The notes under the pieces: generated by a model
What the model was told of the DNA's origin: nothing
Databases searched by the model: none
The model's input: only the letters and a program-made list of their open reading frames with translations
Translations under genes and position numbers: made by a program
Shown: piece after piece, positions 1 through 8,776 of the stretch
How positions within the stretch are numbered: the first letter of the stretch is position 1
Layout: each line of letters starts with the position of its first letter
NCBI GenBank assembly: GCA_026196955.1
Contig: JAPHTO010000031.1
Location: 62,001 to 126,000 of the forward strand
Direction: 5' to 3'
Length of the DNA stretch: 64,000 bases
Source of the DNA: Colwellia sp.
Lineage (GTDB): Bacteria; Pseudomonadota; Gammaproteobacteria; Enterobacterales; Alteromonadaceae

Positions 1-141
1 AACATCACTTTCTGTTACTTTTACTTGCAAAGCTTGTTCAAGTTCACTTTGTTGAACAGAACTTTCGACCGTAATTAACATTACAGCTAACAGTAAAAAA
101 TACACTAAAGGTTCTCTAAATGTTTTTTTTAGAATTGACAT
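1..141 (-). CDS. Membrane-anchored parvulin-like (PpiC/SurA-type) protein, N-terminal fragment cut by window edge
   Basis: Reading leftward from an ATG at 141, 47 codons are open to the window edge. The first residues contain an REPLVYFLLLA segment followed by a hydrophobic stretch. The same REPL/KEPI-plus-membrane-anchor start is seen in the two full-length parvulin-like proteins at 8777-9583 and 15125-15991, so this is very probably a third paralogue. It lies just downstream of a DUF3604 gene on the same strand (75 bp gap), as does the gene at 8777. The isomerase domain lies outside the window, so the assignment rests on the N-terminus and context only. Confidence 0.6.
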   Translation of the reverse strand, partial: MSILKKTFREPLVYFLLLAVMLITVESSVQQSELEQALQVKVTESDV

Positions 142-216
142 ATTTCAACCCGATAAATAATTATTAAAATAGAGAACCTTTAAGCACTCTCTGTATTACA
201 GATGAAATAGGGCTAA

Positions 217-2073
217 CTAGTTAACCCAAATAGGTGAAGTATAGGCTCGCTCAACAGTTGTTAGCTTAACTTTTTCAGGTAAATCAAGGTTAAACTCCTT
301 AGCATCATATGCCGTCCATCTTGGGGTTGGAATTTCCAAAACTCTGGCATAATAAAAGGCATTTTGCCCTACCTGATATTCCTCATCTTTCCATAAAGTC
401 ATCAATTCTTCAGTGCCAATGTCGTTGGTGTAGCTAGCATTTTTAATATCAACCGTATTACCTACAGAAGGTAATTTACCGTCTTTATTTATTTTGCGAT
501 CTCCAGACCAAACCACGTCAAAGACTTTCTCTTGCGACTGGCCCTCTTCATCTATCCAGCCTTTAACAATTTGAATTCTATCCAGGTTAGCACCTTGAGG
601 ATCTTTTGATGCGGCTAAAACAAAGCTAGGAGCTGTAGTCTTTTTTGCAGATGATAGTGTTCCGCCCATTGGTACGCCTGCTTTGTAGGCTTGGTTAATC
701 CAATCACTATTTTTAAGAATGCCTTGTGGAAATTCCCAGCTGGCAAATAACCTAACAGAGATACGGCTACCGGTAGTTGCAAAGGTTTCTTTGCGTTTCA
801 TGGCATCAAATAAAGCTTCACGAGTATTTTCTGTTGCCCATACTGCCGCTAAACCTGAAGCACTCATTGTCCAGCCTTCATTGATTAACTTTTTATCAAC
901 AGACTGACTCGCCGGTTTTGTCCAACGCTTCTTTGATGGTTCCATCTGAGCATTTTTTCCAAAGAAAACATCTTCTTCTGTTACTGGAATTGCATTGTGG
1001 CTATCAGAGCTAGCTATAAGGCCGAATTTATAAGGATTTACACCAAGTTTTTGCTCCATTTCTAGACCACGCTTATAACCCGATCTTGCATAGCTTCCCG
1101 CTAGCATTTCAGGCTTAATCACTTGTGTCATAGCTAAGTTAGCAACTTCCCAAGTTTCATAGTCTGCAAATTCATCATTAGGCGATAAGTAAGGGTGTGT
1201 TTCAGAATCCCCTTTGGTTTGGCTAACTTCGAGTAAGGGCTCCCATCGCTGAAGTAGTTTTGCGTATTTCTTATCAATGGGTTTTCCATTAACCTGATTA
1301 TAATCAAACATCATGCCGCCACTTAAATTGGAATTGTGGGGAATTGCCAATACTTGGCCACCTGTATTCTTTTCATAAGCAGACATTGCTTGCCATAGTT
1401 GCAGAGGGTCATGGGCGGTTTTATTACTGTCTACTGGTAATGTTTTTTTAACGGTTTCGGCATCATCTCTGAAAATAACGACACGGTGCAAGTTGTTGCC
1501 TTTTCGCATCGCGGTCCATTCATAACCAATGAGGGCGGTAAACTTGCCCGGTTCGTTATGACGTTCAGCAGTATCTAAGTAATTATCCCAAATAGGCTGT
1601 GTTAACTCAGGATTATCGATGAGTTCTTTTGGAAGTTTACCTGTTCCTTGAGCCGTTACGATTTCTCTCACTGCCAAATAAGCAGTTTTTGGCCCTTTAG
1701 TTATCATGTCATGCCAACGTCTAGCGGTTGAATTCTTCATCAATACTGGATTGCCTTTAATTAGCTCATCCATCATGCCATAACCTTCGGCGTGATCTGC
1801 AACCACCATAAAATCTAAAGGCTTTCTTAATTTAACTAGTCGGCCAGACATTGATTTAACAGACTCGCCCTTTGCAATGCGAAAGCCCTCTTCTGGTGAT
1901 AAAGTAAGGCCATAACCTCTTGCATCACCAGAAAGTGAGGTATGAAGATGGGTATCACCAAAAAATGCTTGCTGTGGAACTTTGTCAGAGGCGAATGCAT
2001 TACTAGCACCAATAGTTGCCGCAACAGCTAGAAATAATTTTGAAAACATTGAGTAATTAATACGAGTCATCAT
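217..2073 (-). CDS. DUF3604 family exported protein with PHP-like metal site (paralogue 1)
   Basis: Predicted periplasmic DUF3604 protein of unknown reaction. From the ATG at 2073 the N-terminus is a typical cleavable signal peptide ending ...ASNAFA, with AGGAAA upstream. A GTG at 2118 would add 15 residues in frame and is less likely. Four motifs resemble the PHP metallo-hydrolase site: THLHT (H42, H44), ADH (D93-H94), IPHN (H246) and SDSH (D357, H359). There is no cysteine in the whole protein. The C-terminus ends ERAYTSPIW, as in the other two paralogues in this window. It is divergent from tetR across two operator-like palindromes, so repression by that TetR is inferred. A parvulin-like gene follows on the same strand. 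The family call is strong; a hydrolase function is inference. Confidence 0.85.
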   Translation of the reverse strand: MMTRINYSMFSKLFLAVAATIGASNAFASDKVPQQAFFGDTHLHTSLSGDARGYGLTLSPEEGFRIAKGESVKSMSGRLVKLRKPLDFMVVADHAEGYGMMDELIKGNPVLMKNSTARRWHDMITKGPKTAYLAVREIVTAQGTGKLPKELIDNPELTQPIWDNYLDTAERHNEPGKFTALIGYEWTAMRKGNNLHRVVIFRDDAETVKKTLPVDSNKTAHDPLQLWQAMSAYEKNTGGQVLAIPHNSNLSGGMMFDYNQVNGKPIDKKYAKLLQRWEPLLEVSQTKGDSETHPYLSPNDEFADYETWEVANLAMTQVIKPEMLAGSYARSGYKRGLEMEQKLGVNPYKFGLIASSDSHNAIPVTEEDVFFGKNAQMEPSKKRWTKPASQSVDKKLINEGWTMSASGLAAVWATENTREALFDAMKRKETFATTGSRISVRLFASWEFPQGILKNSDWINQAYKAGVPMGGTLSSAKKTTAPSFVLAASKDPQGANLDRIQIVKGWIDEEGQSQEKVFDVVWSGDRKINKDGKLPSVGNTVDIKNASYTNDIGTEELMTLWKDEEYQVGQNAFYYARVLEIPTPRWTAYDAKEFNLDLPEKVKLTTVERAYTSPIWVN

Positions 2074-2197
2074 GAACTTTCCTATATTTTTCAACTTATT
2101 AGCGAAGTTTTTTTTCACTATTCATTGATAAAAAATAACGCACCTATTTAAGAAATATTACCAACAGGTTAGCAAAGACAAAGGAACGAGTCTATAG

Positions 2198-2217
2198 TTT
2201 TGTACGACTATACAAAA
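2198..2217. promoter_or_regulatory. TetR operator-like palindrome, site 1 (DUF3604/tetR intergenic)
   Basis: TTTTGTA-CGACTA-TACAAAA has perfect 7-bp arms around a 6-bp centre. It lies between the divergent DUF3604 gene (start 2073) and tetR (start 2401), and matches palindromes at 2245, 3105, 18572, 18605 and 21647. Confidence 0.7.
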
Positions 2218-2244
2218 TTATTTTTTTGAAATAGCACTACTATG

Positions 2245-2262
2245 TTTGTACAAGCATACAAA
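2245..2262. promoter_or_regulatory. TetR operator-like palindrome, site 2 (DUF3604/tetR intergenic)
   Basis: TTTGTACAAGCATACAAA has arms TTTGTA/TACAAA. Its centre is 46 bp from that of site 1, on the tetR side. Two copies in one divergent control region fit autoregulation of tetR together with repression of the DUF3604 gene. Confidence 0.7.
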
Positions 2263-2400
2263 AATATTATATGTTATTGTGTGTTACAGAAAAGTCCCTA
2301 AAAAAACAGTCTACACTAGTTCTTAAATACACTTAGTTCTGTAAAATAAAAACTATCAATTTATCTTCTCACCGCCAACACTGATTTAAATAAAACTCAA

Positions 2401-3048
2401 ATGACAGTATCAAAATCGAACCAAGTAATAAAAAAACCTAAAACCAGTAAAAGTGAAATTACTCGCCAAAAAATTGTTGACGCTACCTTAGATCTTATTG
2501 CTGATGAGGGATTAGCAGGGCTATCCCATAGAAAAATTGCCGCTAGAGCTGAGGTAAAACTTTCATTGCTGAATTATTACTTTGGTACTTTAGATAACCT
2601 TATTGAGGCTGCATTTGATATTTTTTATGAAGCTGATCAAGAATATAACAAAGTAATGTACGCTAATCTAAATACAATACTCGGCTCACTTGATGAGCAA
2701 GACAAGAGTGAAATTCCATTAACGGTAAAAGAACAAGCTATAGAAGTTTTTTCTGAATATCTGCAAAAATATTATACTGATAGCCGCAAAGAAATTCGCA
2801 TCAAATTCCACTTCGTTTATTTTGTCGGCGACAATATAGGGTTGATGAACAAAGCAAACAAATTCAAAACTTTTTTATTATCCTTCATTGAATCATTTCT
2901 GACGCGACTCGGTGGAAAGCAGCCCAAAACGGATGCATTTTTATTACTCTGTGCGTTAAGAGAAATACAGTTTGCTTATGTACTTCGTGGAGAAAAAGTT
3001 GACAATGAATTGCTCATTGCAAGCATCAGACGATTAGTCATTCTGTAA
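2401..3048 (+). CDS. TetR/AcrR family transcriptional regulator, likely regulator of the island
   Basis: A 215-residue one-component repressor. Residues about 18-65 form the TetR DNA-binding domain (SEITRQKIVDATLDLIADEG, then a helix-turn-helix ending SLLNYYFGTLDNL). The rest is an all-helical ligand domain of usual length, with no recognisable subtype. The N-terminal 17 residues are Lys/Ser-rich and probably flexible. It is transcribed away from the DUF3604 gene at 2073. Palindromes lie on both sides of it (2198, 2245 and 3105), and copies precede other operons of the island, so it is the best candidate for a local regulon repressor. The inducer is unknown; by analogy with catabolic TetR proteins it may be the substrate or an intermediate. 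Confidence 0.9.
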   Translation: MTVSKSNQVIKKPKTSKSEITRQKIVDATLDLIADEGLAGLSHRKIAARAEVKLSLLNYYFGTLDNLIEAAFDIFYEADQEYNKVMYANLNTILGSLDEQDKSEIPLTVKEQAIEVFSEYLQKYYTDSRKEIRIKFHFVYFVGDNIGLMNKANKFKTFLLSFIESFLTRLGGKQPKTDAFLLLCALREIQFAYVLRGEKVDNELLIASIRRLVIL

Positions 3049-3104
3049 ACCTCCAAGACAAAAAAACAAAAAAAACTATTGCAATAGATTTTAACACACT
3101 GTAC

Positions 3105-3122
3105 TTTGTACGCTCGTACAAA
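3105..3122. promoter_or_regulatory. TetR operator-like palindrome, site 3 (upstream of sulfatase operon)
   Basis: TTTGTACGCTCGTACAAA has perfect 8-bp arms around a CT centre and is the best-formed copy in the window. It lies 57 bp after the tetR stop codon and 167 bp before the sulfatase start, so it most likely controls the operon beginning at 3289. Confidence 0.75.
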
Positions 3123-3288
3123 ACATTACAAGTTATTAATAAAAGCTACATTTAATTATAACAATCACACTTAAGTGATTGTTTATTAAAGCTTTTAACT
3201 TTAAGCATATTGCTGAGTATAACGACGTCTGTTTTGATTTGCCCCTAAGGTGCAAAATTATTCATTCATATAACTTGGAGATAGGCTT

Positions 3289-4776
3289 ATGCATGCTTTG
3301 GTACGCTTAACCATCATTTTTCTGCTCAGTTTTTTTTCTAGCCATTTATTAGCTCAATCAAAACCTAATGTAGTCTTAATTTTACTTGATAATACTGGCT
3401 GGGGAGATTTTGGTCCTTATGGTGGTGGTGAAATGAGAGGAGCCCCCTCTCCTAACATTAACCAACTTGCCAGTGAAGGTTTAACCTTAACTAATTTCAA
3501 TACCGAACCTCAATGTACACCAAGTCGTTCAGCTCTAATGACAGGCAGGTTTGCCGTACGTAGTGGTAACCAATCTGTGCCTTTAGGTGTACCTTATTAC
3601 GGACTTATTCCTTGGGAAGAAACCGTTGCTGAAAAACTTAAATCATCAGGTTACGCCACAGCAATGTTTGGTAAATGGCATTTAGGCAAAACTAAAGGAC
3701 GCTTCCCAACGGATCAAGGTTTTGACCAGTGGTATGGCATTCAAGACAGCTCTGGAGATGCTATGTGGTACTCACAAGAAATCAGCCAATTTTCAACTGC
3801 CCAAGATTTAAAAGATTCATTGCCCGACCATGAATATCCTTGGGTATTAACCGCAAAAGCTGGTGAAACACCTAAGCAAGTTAAAAAGTTTGATATGGAG
3901 CAAAAGCGACTTATTGATGGTGAGCTGACTCAAATGGCTGTAGATTATATTCATGAAAAATCTGATTCTGATGAGCCATTCTTTCTTTATGTACCGTTAA
4001 CCGCCATGCATTTCCCTACGATGCCTAGTGATGAATTTGCTGGCAAGTCAGGCCATGGTGTCTATACCGACATGCTAATGCAAACAGATCATTATGTTGG
4101 TCAAATCAGCAAAGCTCTTAGCGATACCGGACTTGATAAAGATACATTATTTATCTTTACCGCCGATAATGGACCAGAAGATCCTATCAATGGTAATAAT
4201 CAATATACTGGCTGGACTGGTCCATGGCGTGGAACTTACTTTACCGCCACTGAAGGTGGATTACGCACACCATTTATCGCTAAATGGGGTAATAACATAC
4301 CTGCAGGAAAACGCAGTAATGAAGTTGTGCATTTAGTTGATATTTTCTCAACTATCTTGGCCGTTGCAGATGTTGAAGCACCAAATGATAGACTTATCGA
4401 TGGTAAATCTATGGTGGGACTTTTTACCGGTAAAACGAAAAAATCACCTAGAGAAGGCTTCCCAATTTTTGTTGGCGATGAGCTCTACGCAGTAAAATGG
4501 CGTGATTGGAAAGCTCACTTTATCTTTCAAAAAAGTAAATTTAGTCCGAAAGAAATTTACTCTACCGCACCTAAAGTAATCAATCTCAAGCATGATCCAA
4601 AAGAACAATTTCAAGCTGCGGAGCCTTATAACGCATGGCTACAATACCCAGGAATAAAGCTTGTGGTTGATTACAAAATGTCTCAAGCACTACAACCTGA
4701 TGTACCTGTAGGCGCACCAGACTCTTATATTCCACCGCCACTAAAAAGCATGAAGCAATTAAGATCTAAACAATAG
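3289..4776 (+). CDS. Type I (formylglycine) sulfatase, exported
   Basis: A 495-residue arylsulfatase-family hydrolase that would cleave sulfate esters in the periplasm. An N-terminal signal peptide (about residues 1-23, ending LLAQS) precedes the alkaline-phosphatase-superfamily core starting PNVVLILLDN. The active-site signature CTPSR lies at residues 76-80; C76 would be oxidised to formylglycine by a maturase that is not encoded here. A TADNG motif near residue 290 supplies metal and sulfate ligands. A GGAG ribosome site precedes the ATG. The next gene, an alkylsulfatase of a different fold, is on the same strand 148 bp downstream, so two unrelated sulfatase classes are probably co-transcribed. 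Substrate specificity cannot be read from the sequence. Confidence 0.92.
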   Translation: MHALVRLTIIFLLSFFSSHLLAQSKPNVVLILLDNTGWGDFGPYGGGEMRGAPSPNINQLASEGLTLTNFNTEPQCTPSRSALMTGRFAVRSGNQSVPLGVPYYGLIPWEETVAEKLKSSGYATAMFGKWHLGKTKGRFPTDQGFDQWYGIQDSSGDAMWYSQEISQFSTAQDLKDSLPDHEYPWVLTAKAGETPKQVKKFDMEQKRLIDGELTQMAVDYIHEKSDSDEPFFLYVPLTAMHFPTMPSDEFAGKSGHGVYTDMLMQTDHYVGQISKALSDTGLDKDTLFIFTADNGPEDPINGNNQYTGWTGPWRGTYFTATEGGLRTPFIAKWGNNIPAGKRSNEVVHLVDIFSTILAVADVEAPNDRLIDGKSMVGLFTGKTKKSPREGFPIFVGDELYAVKWRDWKAHFIFQKSKFSPKEIYSTAPKVINLKHDPKEQFQAAEPYNAWLQYPGIKLVVDYKMSQALQPDVPVGAPDSYIPPPLKSMKQLRSKQ

Positions 4777-4924
4777 AACAACATTCGCTAAGTACTCAGA
4801 TCACCTCATAACTAAGTACTTTACATAACAAAAAATATAATTTAACTCAGTAGCCTTAGTTATCTGGAATCTGTTATTAGAAATTAGCAGTAGGCTGCTG
4901 CATTTTGTGAGTTGGAGAATACAA

Positions 4925-6718
4925 ATGAAACATAAAAATTGGTTAACTTCACTGAAAATAAAATCAGTCATTGTTTTAGTATCGGCAATGACAATATACA
5001 ACAGCGGCGCTCAAGCTGAATTTATCGCGAAAGAAGAGTTTAAATCGGTCATTAACACCGACCCTGTTATCAGTAAAAAGTTTGATTACATTTTTCAAGG
5101 ACATCAACCTGAAATTGTCAAAGTAGCTGAAGGTGTATATTTAGCAAAAAGTTTTGGCCAAGGCAACGCCGTATTAGTTGAAGGCGATGACAGCGCAGCC
5201 ATATTCGATGTAGGTGATAGCTATGAACACGGTAAAGCCATGCTAACAGAGCTAAGAAAACACACCAAAAAACCTATTAAAGCGGTGATCTATTCCCACT
5301 TTCATTTTGATCATATTTTTGGTGGCAAAGCGTGGATTGAAGCCGCAGATAAAGACGTACAAATAATCGCTCATGAATCCACGGCAAAATATTTAAATGA
5401 ACGTGTTTCTGCAATGGCACCACGTACCGACTGGGGTTTGGCCATGCAATTTGGTTTATTTCTTGATGAGTCTTGTGCTGTTGGTGAAGGCCCCTTATGT
5501 TCAGGTGTACATGGCATTCAATTTCCTCGCGTTGGTTCAACGAAAGGACATAAGCGTCACGTAATTTATCCTAATCGTACGTTTAGAGATCGCATGACGC
5601 TTGATCTAGGAAACCTGGAAGTTGAATTAATTCACTCCCCTAGTGAAACCCCTGATAACATTATAATGTGGATCCCAAAAAGAAAAACGATTCTTACGGG
5701 TGACTCATTAACACCAACATTACCGCCAATTTTTACCGCTCGTGGTCAACGTGTACGTGATCCTGAAGGCTACTTATCTTCGCTTGATTTAATGCGCTCA
5801 TTGAATCCTGAGCACGTGGTACCTAGTCACGGACCAGCTTTTTCTGGCCCGTTGGCACAAAATGTATTAATGACTTACCGTGACGCTGTTGCGTTTATGT
5901 ATCATCAAACTGTGAGAATGATCAATAAAGGTATGGGCCCAGAAGAAATTGCTAGCAAGTTGGTTCTGCCTCCCCAATTAGCCAATCACCCTTTATTAGG
6001 TACTTGGTATAATGATTTACAAACACAAGTTCGCGGTATTTATGGCTACCTAGTCGGTCACTACAATGATGTTGCCGAAATGCCCTTGTTAGCACCAGAA
6101 ACTGAAGATACAAACATGATTGCGCTGGCCGGTGGCCCAAAGCCTTATTTAAAGAAGCTACAAGCTGCTTATGATAACGGTGATTATACTTGGGTTGCTC
6201 GCGCTGCCAGTCACTTAATTAGAATAGAGCCAGAAAATCAGGCGGTTAAAGATCTTAAGGCGAGTGCATTAAGAGTATTAGCAGGCCAGTCAATCTCTGG
6301 ATCACATCGCCATTTTTACTTGCAGCATGCAGCAGCACTAGAAGGTTTGATTGATGTCACAATGAAAGCTAGATTCAGCGCTGATGATGTATCAACAGTA
6401 CCTGTGGATAGTTTAATCAAGCAAATTCCTTTTAGACTTGATGTAAGCACCGCAATGCAAAAGAAGCAGAGCTACACTGTTAACATTAATGATAGTAAGC
6501 AAACTTATGTTATTCAGCTGCGTAGTGGCATTGCTGAAGTCTTTAATGCTGACGAGAATTCAAAAGCGGATATCAGCATGGATAGCCAGTCTTTCCGCCT
6601 GTTTTATATCGGCTTGTTACCTCTCGATGAAGGCTTTGAGCAAGGCAAGATGAAAGGTGATAAGGCGCTAGCAGTAAGCTTCTTCTCTCATTTTGATTGG
6701 CCAAAAAACGCTAAATAA
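4925..6718 (+). CDS. Metallo-beta-lactamase-fold alkyl sulfatase (SdsA1/BDS1-like), exported
   Basis: A 597-residue type III sulfatase-family protein, which hydrolyses alkyl sulfate esters with a two-zinc site. The ATG at 4925 has a GGAG seven bases upstream; a GTG at 4907 is in frame but less likely. A signal peptide ends near GAQA (residue 31). The zinc motif HFHFDH is at residues 125-130, and further expected histidines lie in ELIHSPSETPDN and VPSHGPAF. Next come a helical dimerisation region and an SCP2-like C-terminal domain (about residues 480-595), the order seen in SdsA1. It is slightly shorter than typical members (about 650). It follows the type I sulfatase and ends before a strong terminator at 6739. 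Secondary-alkyl specificity (Pisa1-like) is possible. Confidence 0.9.
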   Translation: MKHKNWLTSLKIKSVIVLVSAMTIYNSGAQAEFIAKEEFKSVINTDPVISKKFDYIFQGHQPEIVKVAEGVYLAKSFGQGNAVLVEGDDSAAIFDVGDSYEHGKAMLTELRKHTKKPIKAVIYSHFHFDHIFGGKAWIEAADKDVQIIAHESTAKYLNERVSAMAPRTDWGLAMQFGLFLDESCAVGEGPLCSGVHGIQFPRVGSTKGHKRHVIYPNRTFRDRMTLDLGNLEVELIHSPSETPDNIIMWIPKRKTILTGDSLTPTLPPIFTARGQRVRDPEGYLSSLDLMRSLNPEHVVPSHGPAFSGPLAQNVLMTYRDAVAFMYHQTVRMINKGMGPEEIASKLVLPPQLANHPLLGTWYNDLQTQVRGIYGYLVGHYNDVAEMPLLAPETEDTNMIALAGGPKPYLKKLQAAYDNGDYTWVARAASHLIRIEPENQAVKDLKASALRVLAGQSISGSHRHFYLQHAAALEGLIDVTMKARFSADDVSTVPVDSLIKQIPFRLDVSTAMQKKQSYTVNINDSKQTYVIQLRSGIAEVFNADENSKADISMDSQSFRLFYIGLLPLDEGFEQGKMKGDKALAVSFFSHFDWPKNAK

Positions 6719-6738
6719 ATTATTAATATCTAATACAA

Positions 6739-6776
6739 CCCCTTTGAGCTATTTATGTTCAAAGGGGCTGTTTTTT
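6739..6776 (+). terminator. Rho-independent terminator or attenuator before DUF3604 paralogue 2
   Basis: A 9-bp stem CCCCTTTGA / TCAAAGGGG with an 11-base loop is followed by CTG and six T. The T-run ends only 15 bases before the next start codon at 6792, leaving no room for a downstream promoter. The next gene must therefore be read by partial read-through, or from a promoter overlapping or upstream of this hairpin. Confidence 0.85.
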
Positions 6777-6791
6777 CTAGCAGGGTAAACC

Positions 6792-8738
6792 ATGAATAAA
6801 CGATTGCGCTCTTCAATAATAGTTATTTGTCTTATTATGATCGTTGGTGGTTTATATGCCTATAACAAGATAAGAGGTAAGGTCGTTCGCTTAACCCCAG
6901 AAGTACAAAAAGAATTAAATTTAGCCGTTAGTAAAGAAAATGAATCGGCAATTACAAAACCTTCATTTCGTCCTCGAAATATTCAAGGTGCTAATCCACT
7001 TAAAAATGTCTATTTTGGTGATACCCATACCCATACATCCTTATCGTTCGATAGCTATTTATCGGGCACTCGTTTTTCTTTAGAAGACGCTTATAAATTT
7101 GCTCAAGGTGAGCAGGTACAGCTATTTTCAGGTGAGATTGCTCAATTATCAGAGCCGCTTGATTTTGTCGCAATAACAGACCATGCAGAAAGCTTTGGTC
7201 TTTTTGAGGGTTGTGCATCAAAAAACCTGAATGCTAAACAAAAAGATTTTTGTGGTCAGTTCGATGATCCTTCATTGAGCACGTTATTTAAACTTAAAAA
7301 AGAAGTCGTTAAACGTCCGCCTAAAGCCCCTGCTGATTTGTGCTTAGAGGATGGTAGCTTTTGCCGTGAGCATGGAAGAACAACTTGGTTAAAGACACAG
7401 CAAGCCGCAAAAGATGCTTATATTCCAGGCTTATTTACCACATTTTACTCTTTTGAATATTCACCTGTTTGGAAAGATTTAGGCTCAACCCATAGAAATG
7501 TTTATTTCCGTAATACTCAAGTGCCAGATAATGTTGTCTCAGCTTTTGATGCGAGTACTGCGATAGAACTATGGAAAATATTAGAGAGTACTTGTACACA
7601 AAATTGTGAATTTCTTACCATTCCGCATAATTTAAATCGTTATCAAGGCAAAGCTTACTCATCGGTAGATGAGGATGGTAAACCGTACACTAAAGAAGAT
7701 TGGCAAAGTAGACAGCGTAATGAACCGCTAGCTGAAATCTATCAGGCGAAAGGGAATTCTGAATGTGCTGTTGCTGTGAATACTGCAGATGAAGAATGTA
7801 ACTTTGAGCAACTTTTTCTTCCTTGTGAAGGTGATGAAAAAGGAAGGTGCGCTAGTGACGGCTCTTTTGCTAGAGATGGTTTGAAATTTGGACTCACTCT
7901 TGAAGATGAGTTGGGTTTTAATCCATTACGCTTTGGTTTTATTGGTAGTACAGATACTCATAATGCTACCCCTGGAGATACTGAAGAATGGGATTATCGT
8001 GGAAAGTTAGGGGTAAGAGATCAAACAGCTGTAAAACGCTTAGCAGAACCTAGTTTGATACCCGGTAATATCTTTGGGTATAACCCTGGAGGATTAGCCG
8101 CAATATGGGCACCGGAAAATACCCGAGAAGCTCTTTTTGATGCGATGAAGAGCAAAGAAACCTATGCAACAAGCGGAACCCGTATTCGTCTTCGTTTTTT
8201 TGGCAGCTGGACATTAAATAAGCAAGCACTTAATCAAGAAAACTTGATCAAGGATGCTTATGAAATCGGGGTACCTATGGGTGGAGTATTAAAAGCTAAT
8301 CGACAGCAGCAAAAGCCAAATTTTTTGGTGTGGGCTGTTAAAGATCCCATCGGCGCCAACTTAGACCGTATCCAAATGGTCAAAGGTTGGGTGGAAAATG
8401 GAAAAATTAAAGAAGAAGTGTTTGATATCGCCTGTTCAGATGGTGCTTCGCCGAGCAGTGAAACAGGTAAGTGCCCTGATAATGGTGCAAGAGTAAAACT
8501 CGATACTTGTGAGGTCAGTGCCAATGTTGGCGATAAAGAAATAAAAGTGTTATGGACCGATGAGAATTTTAAGGCTGAAGATTCATCATTTTATTATGTG
8601 CGAGTATTACAAAACCCTACTTGTCGCTGGTCTAGTTATGATGCTATTCGCTTAAATGTAGCCCCTCCTAAAGAAATATCAGCGGTATTAAAAGAGCGTG
8701 CATGGTCATCGCCCATTTGGTATTCGCCAAATAATTAA
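6792..8738 (+). CDS. DUF3604 family protein, cysteine-rich, membrane-anchored (paralogue 2)
   Basis: A 648-residue DUF3604 protein. An uncleaved-looking membrane segment (residues about 8-26) anchors it, with the bulk presumably periplasmic. The PHP-like motifs are THTHT (H79, H81), TDH (D130-H131), IPHN (H279) and TDTH (D388, H390). The C-terminus ends ERAWSSPIW. Unlike its two cysteine-free paralogues here it has 14 cysteines outside the anchor. Many are in inserted loops, for example near residues 138-155, 189-196 and 321-355, which suggests up to seven disulfides. AGGG precedes the ATG, and the start lies just after a terminator. A parvulin-like gene follows 38 bp later. The family is clear; the reaction is unknown. 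Confidence 0.85.
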   Translation: MNKRLRSSIIVICLIMIVGGLYAYNKIRGKVVRLTPEVQKELNLAVSKENESAITKPSFRPRNIQGANPLKNVYFGDTHTHTSLSFDSYLSGTRFSLEDAYKFAQGEQVQLFSGEIAQLSEPLDFVAITDHAESFGLFEGCASKNLNAKQKDFCGQFDDPSLSTLFKLKKEVVKRPPKAPADLCLEDGSFCREHGRTTWLKTQQAAKDAYIPGLFTTFYSFEYSPVWKDLGSTHRNVYFRNTQVPDNVVSAFDASTAIELWKILESTCTQNCEFLTIPHNLNRYQGKAYSSVDEDGKPYTKEDWQSRQRNEPLAEIYQAKGNSECAVAVNTADEECNFEQLFLPCEGDEKGRCASDGSFARDGLKFGLTLEDELGFNPLRFGFIGSTDTHNATPGDTEEWDYRGKLGVRDQTAVKRLAEPSLIPGNIFGYNPGGLAAIWAPENTREALFDAMKSKETYATSGTRIRLRFFGSWTLNKQALNQENLIKDAYEIGVPMGGVLKANRQQQKPNFLVWAVKDPIGANLDRIQMVKGWVENGKIKEEVFDIACSDGASPSSETGKCPDNGARVKLDTCEVSANVGDKEIKVLWTDENFKAEDSSFYYVRVLQNPTCRWSSYDAIRLNVAPPKEISAVLKERAWSSPIWYSPNN

Positions 8739-8776
8739 TTTTAAACGTTAATTAAAAATACCAGAGGAGGTAGTTT

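Noticed and set aside
2401-3048. Idea that the island is a recent mobile insertion
   Set aside because: No transposase, integrase or flanking repeats were seen, and base composition looks like the surrounding genes by eye.
3061-3288. Possible small gene between tetR and the sulfatase gene
   Set aside because: Only A+T-rich sequence and the operator palindrome are visible; no open frame with a ribosome site.
4801-5001. Minus-strand 66-codon frame opposite the alkylsulfatase start
   Set aside because: It is antisense to a signal-peptide-bearing gene, lacks a ribosome site and has no family features.
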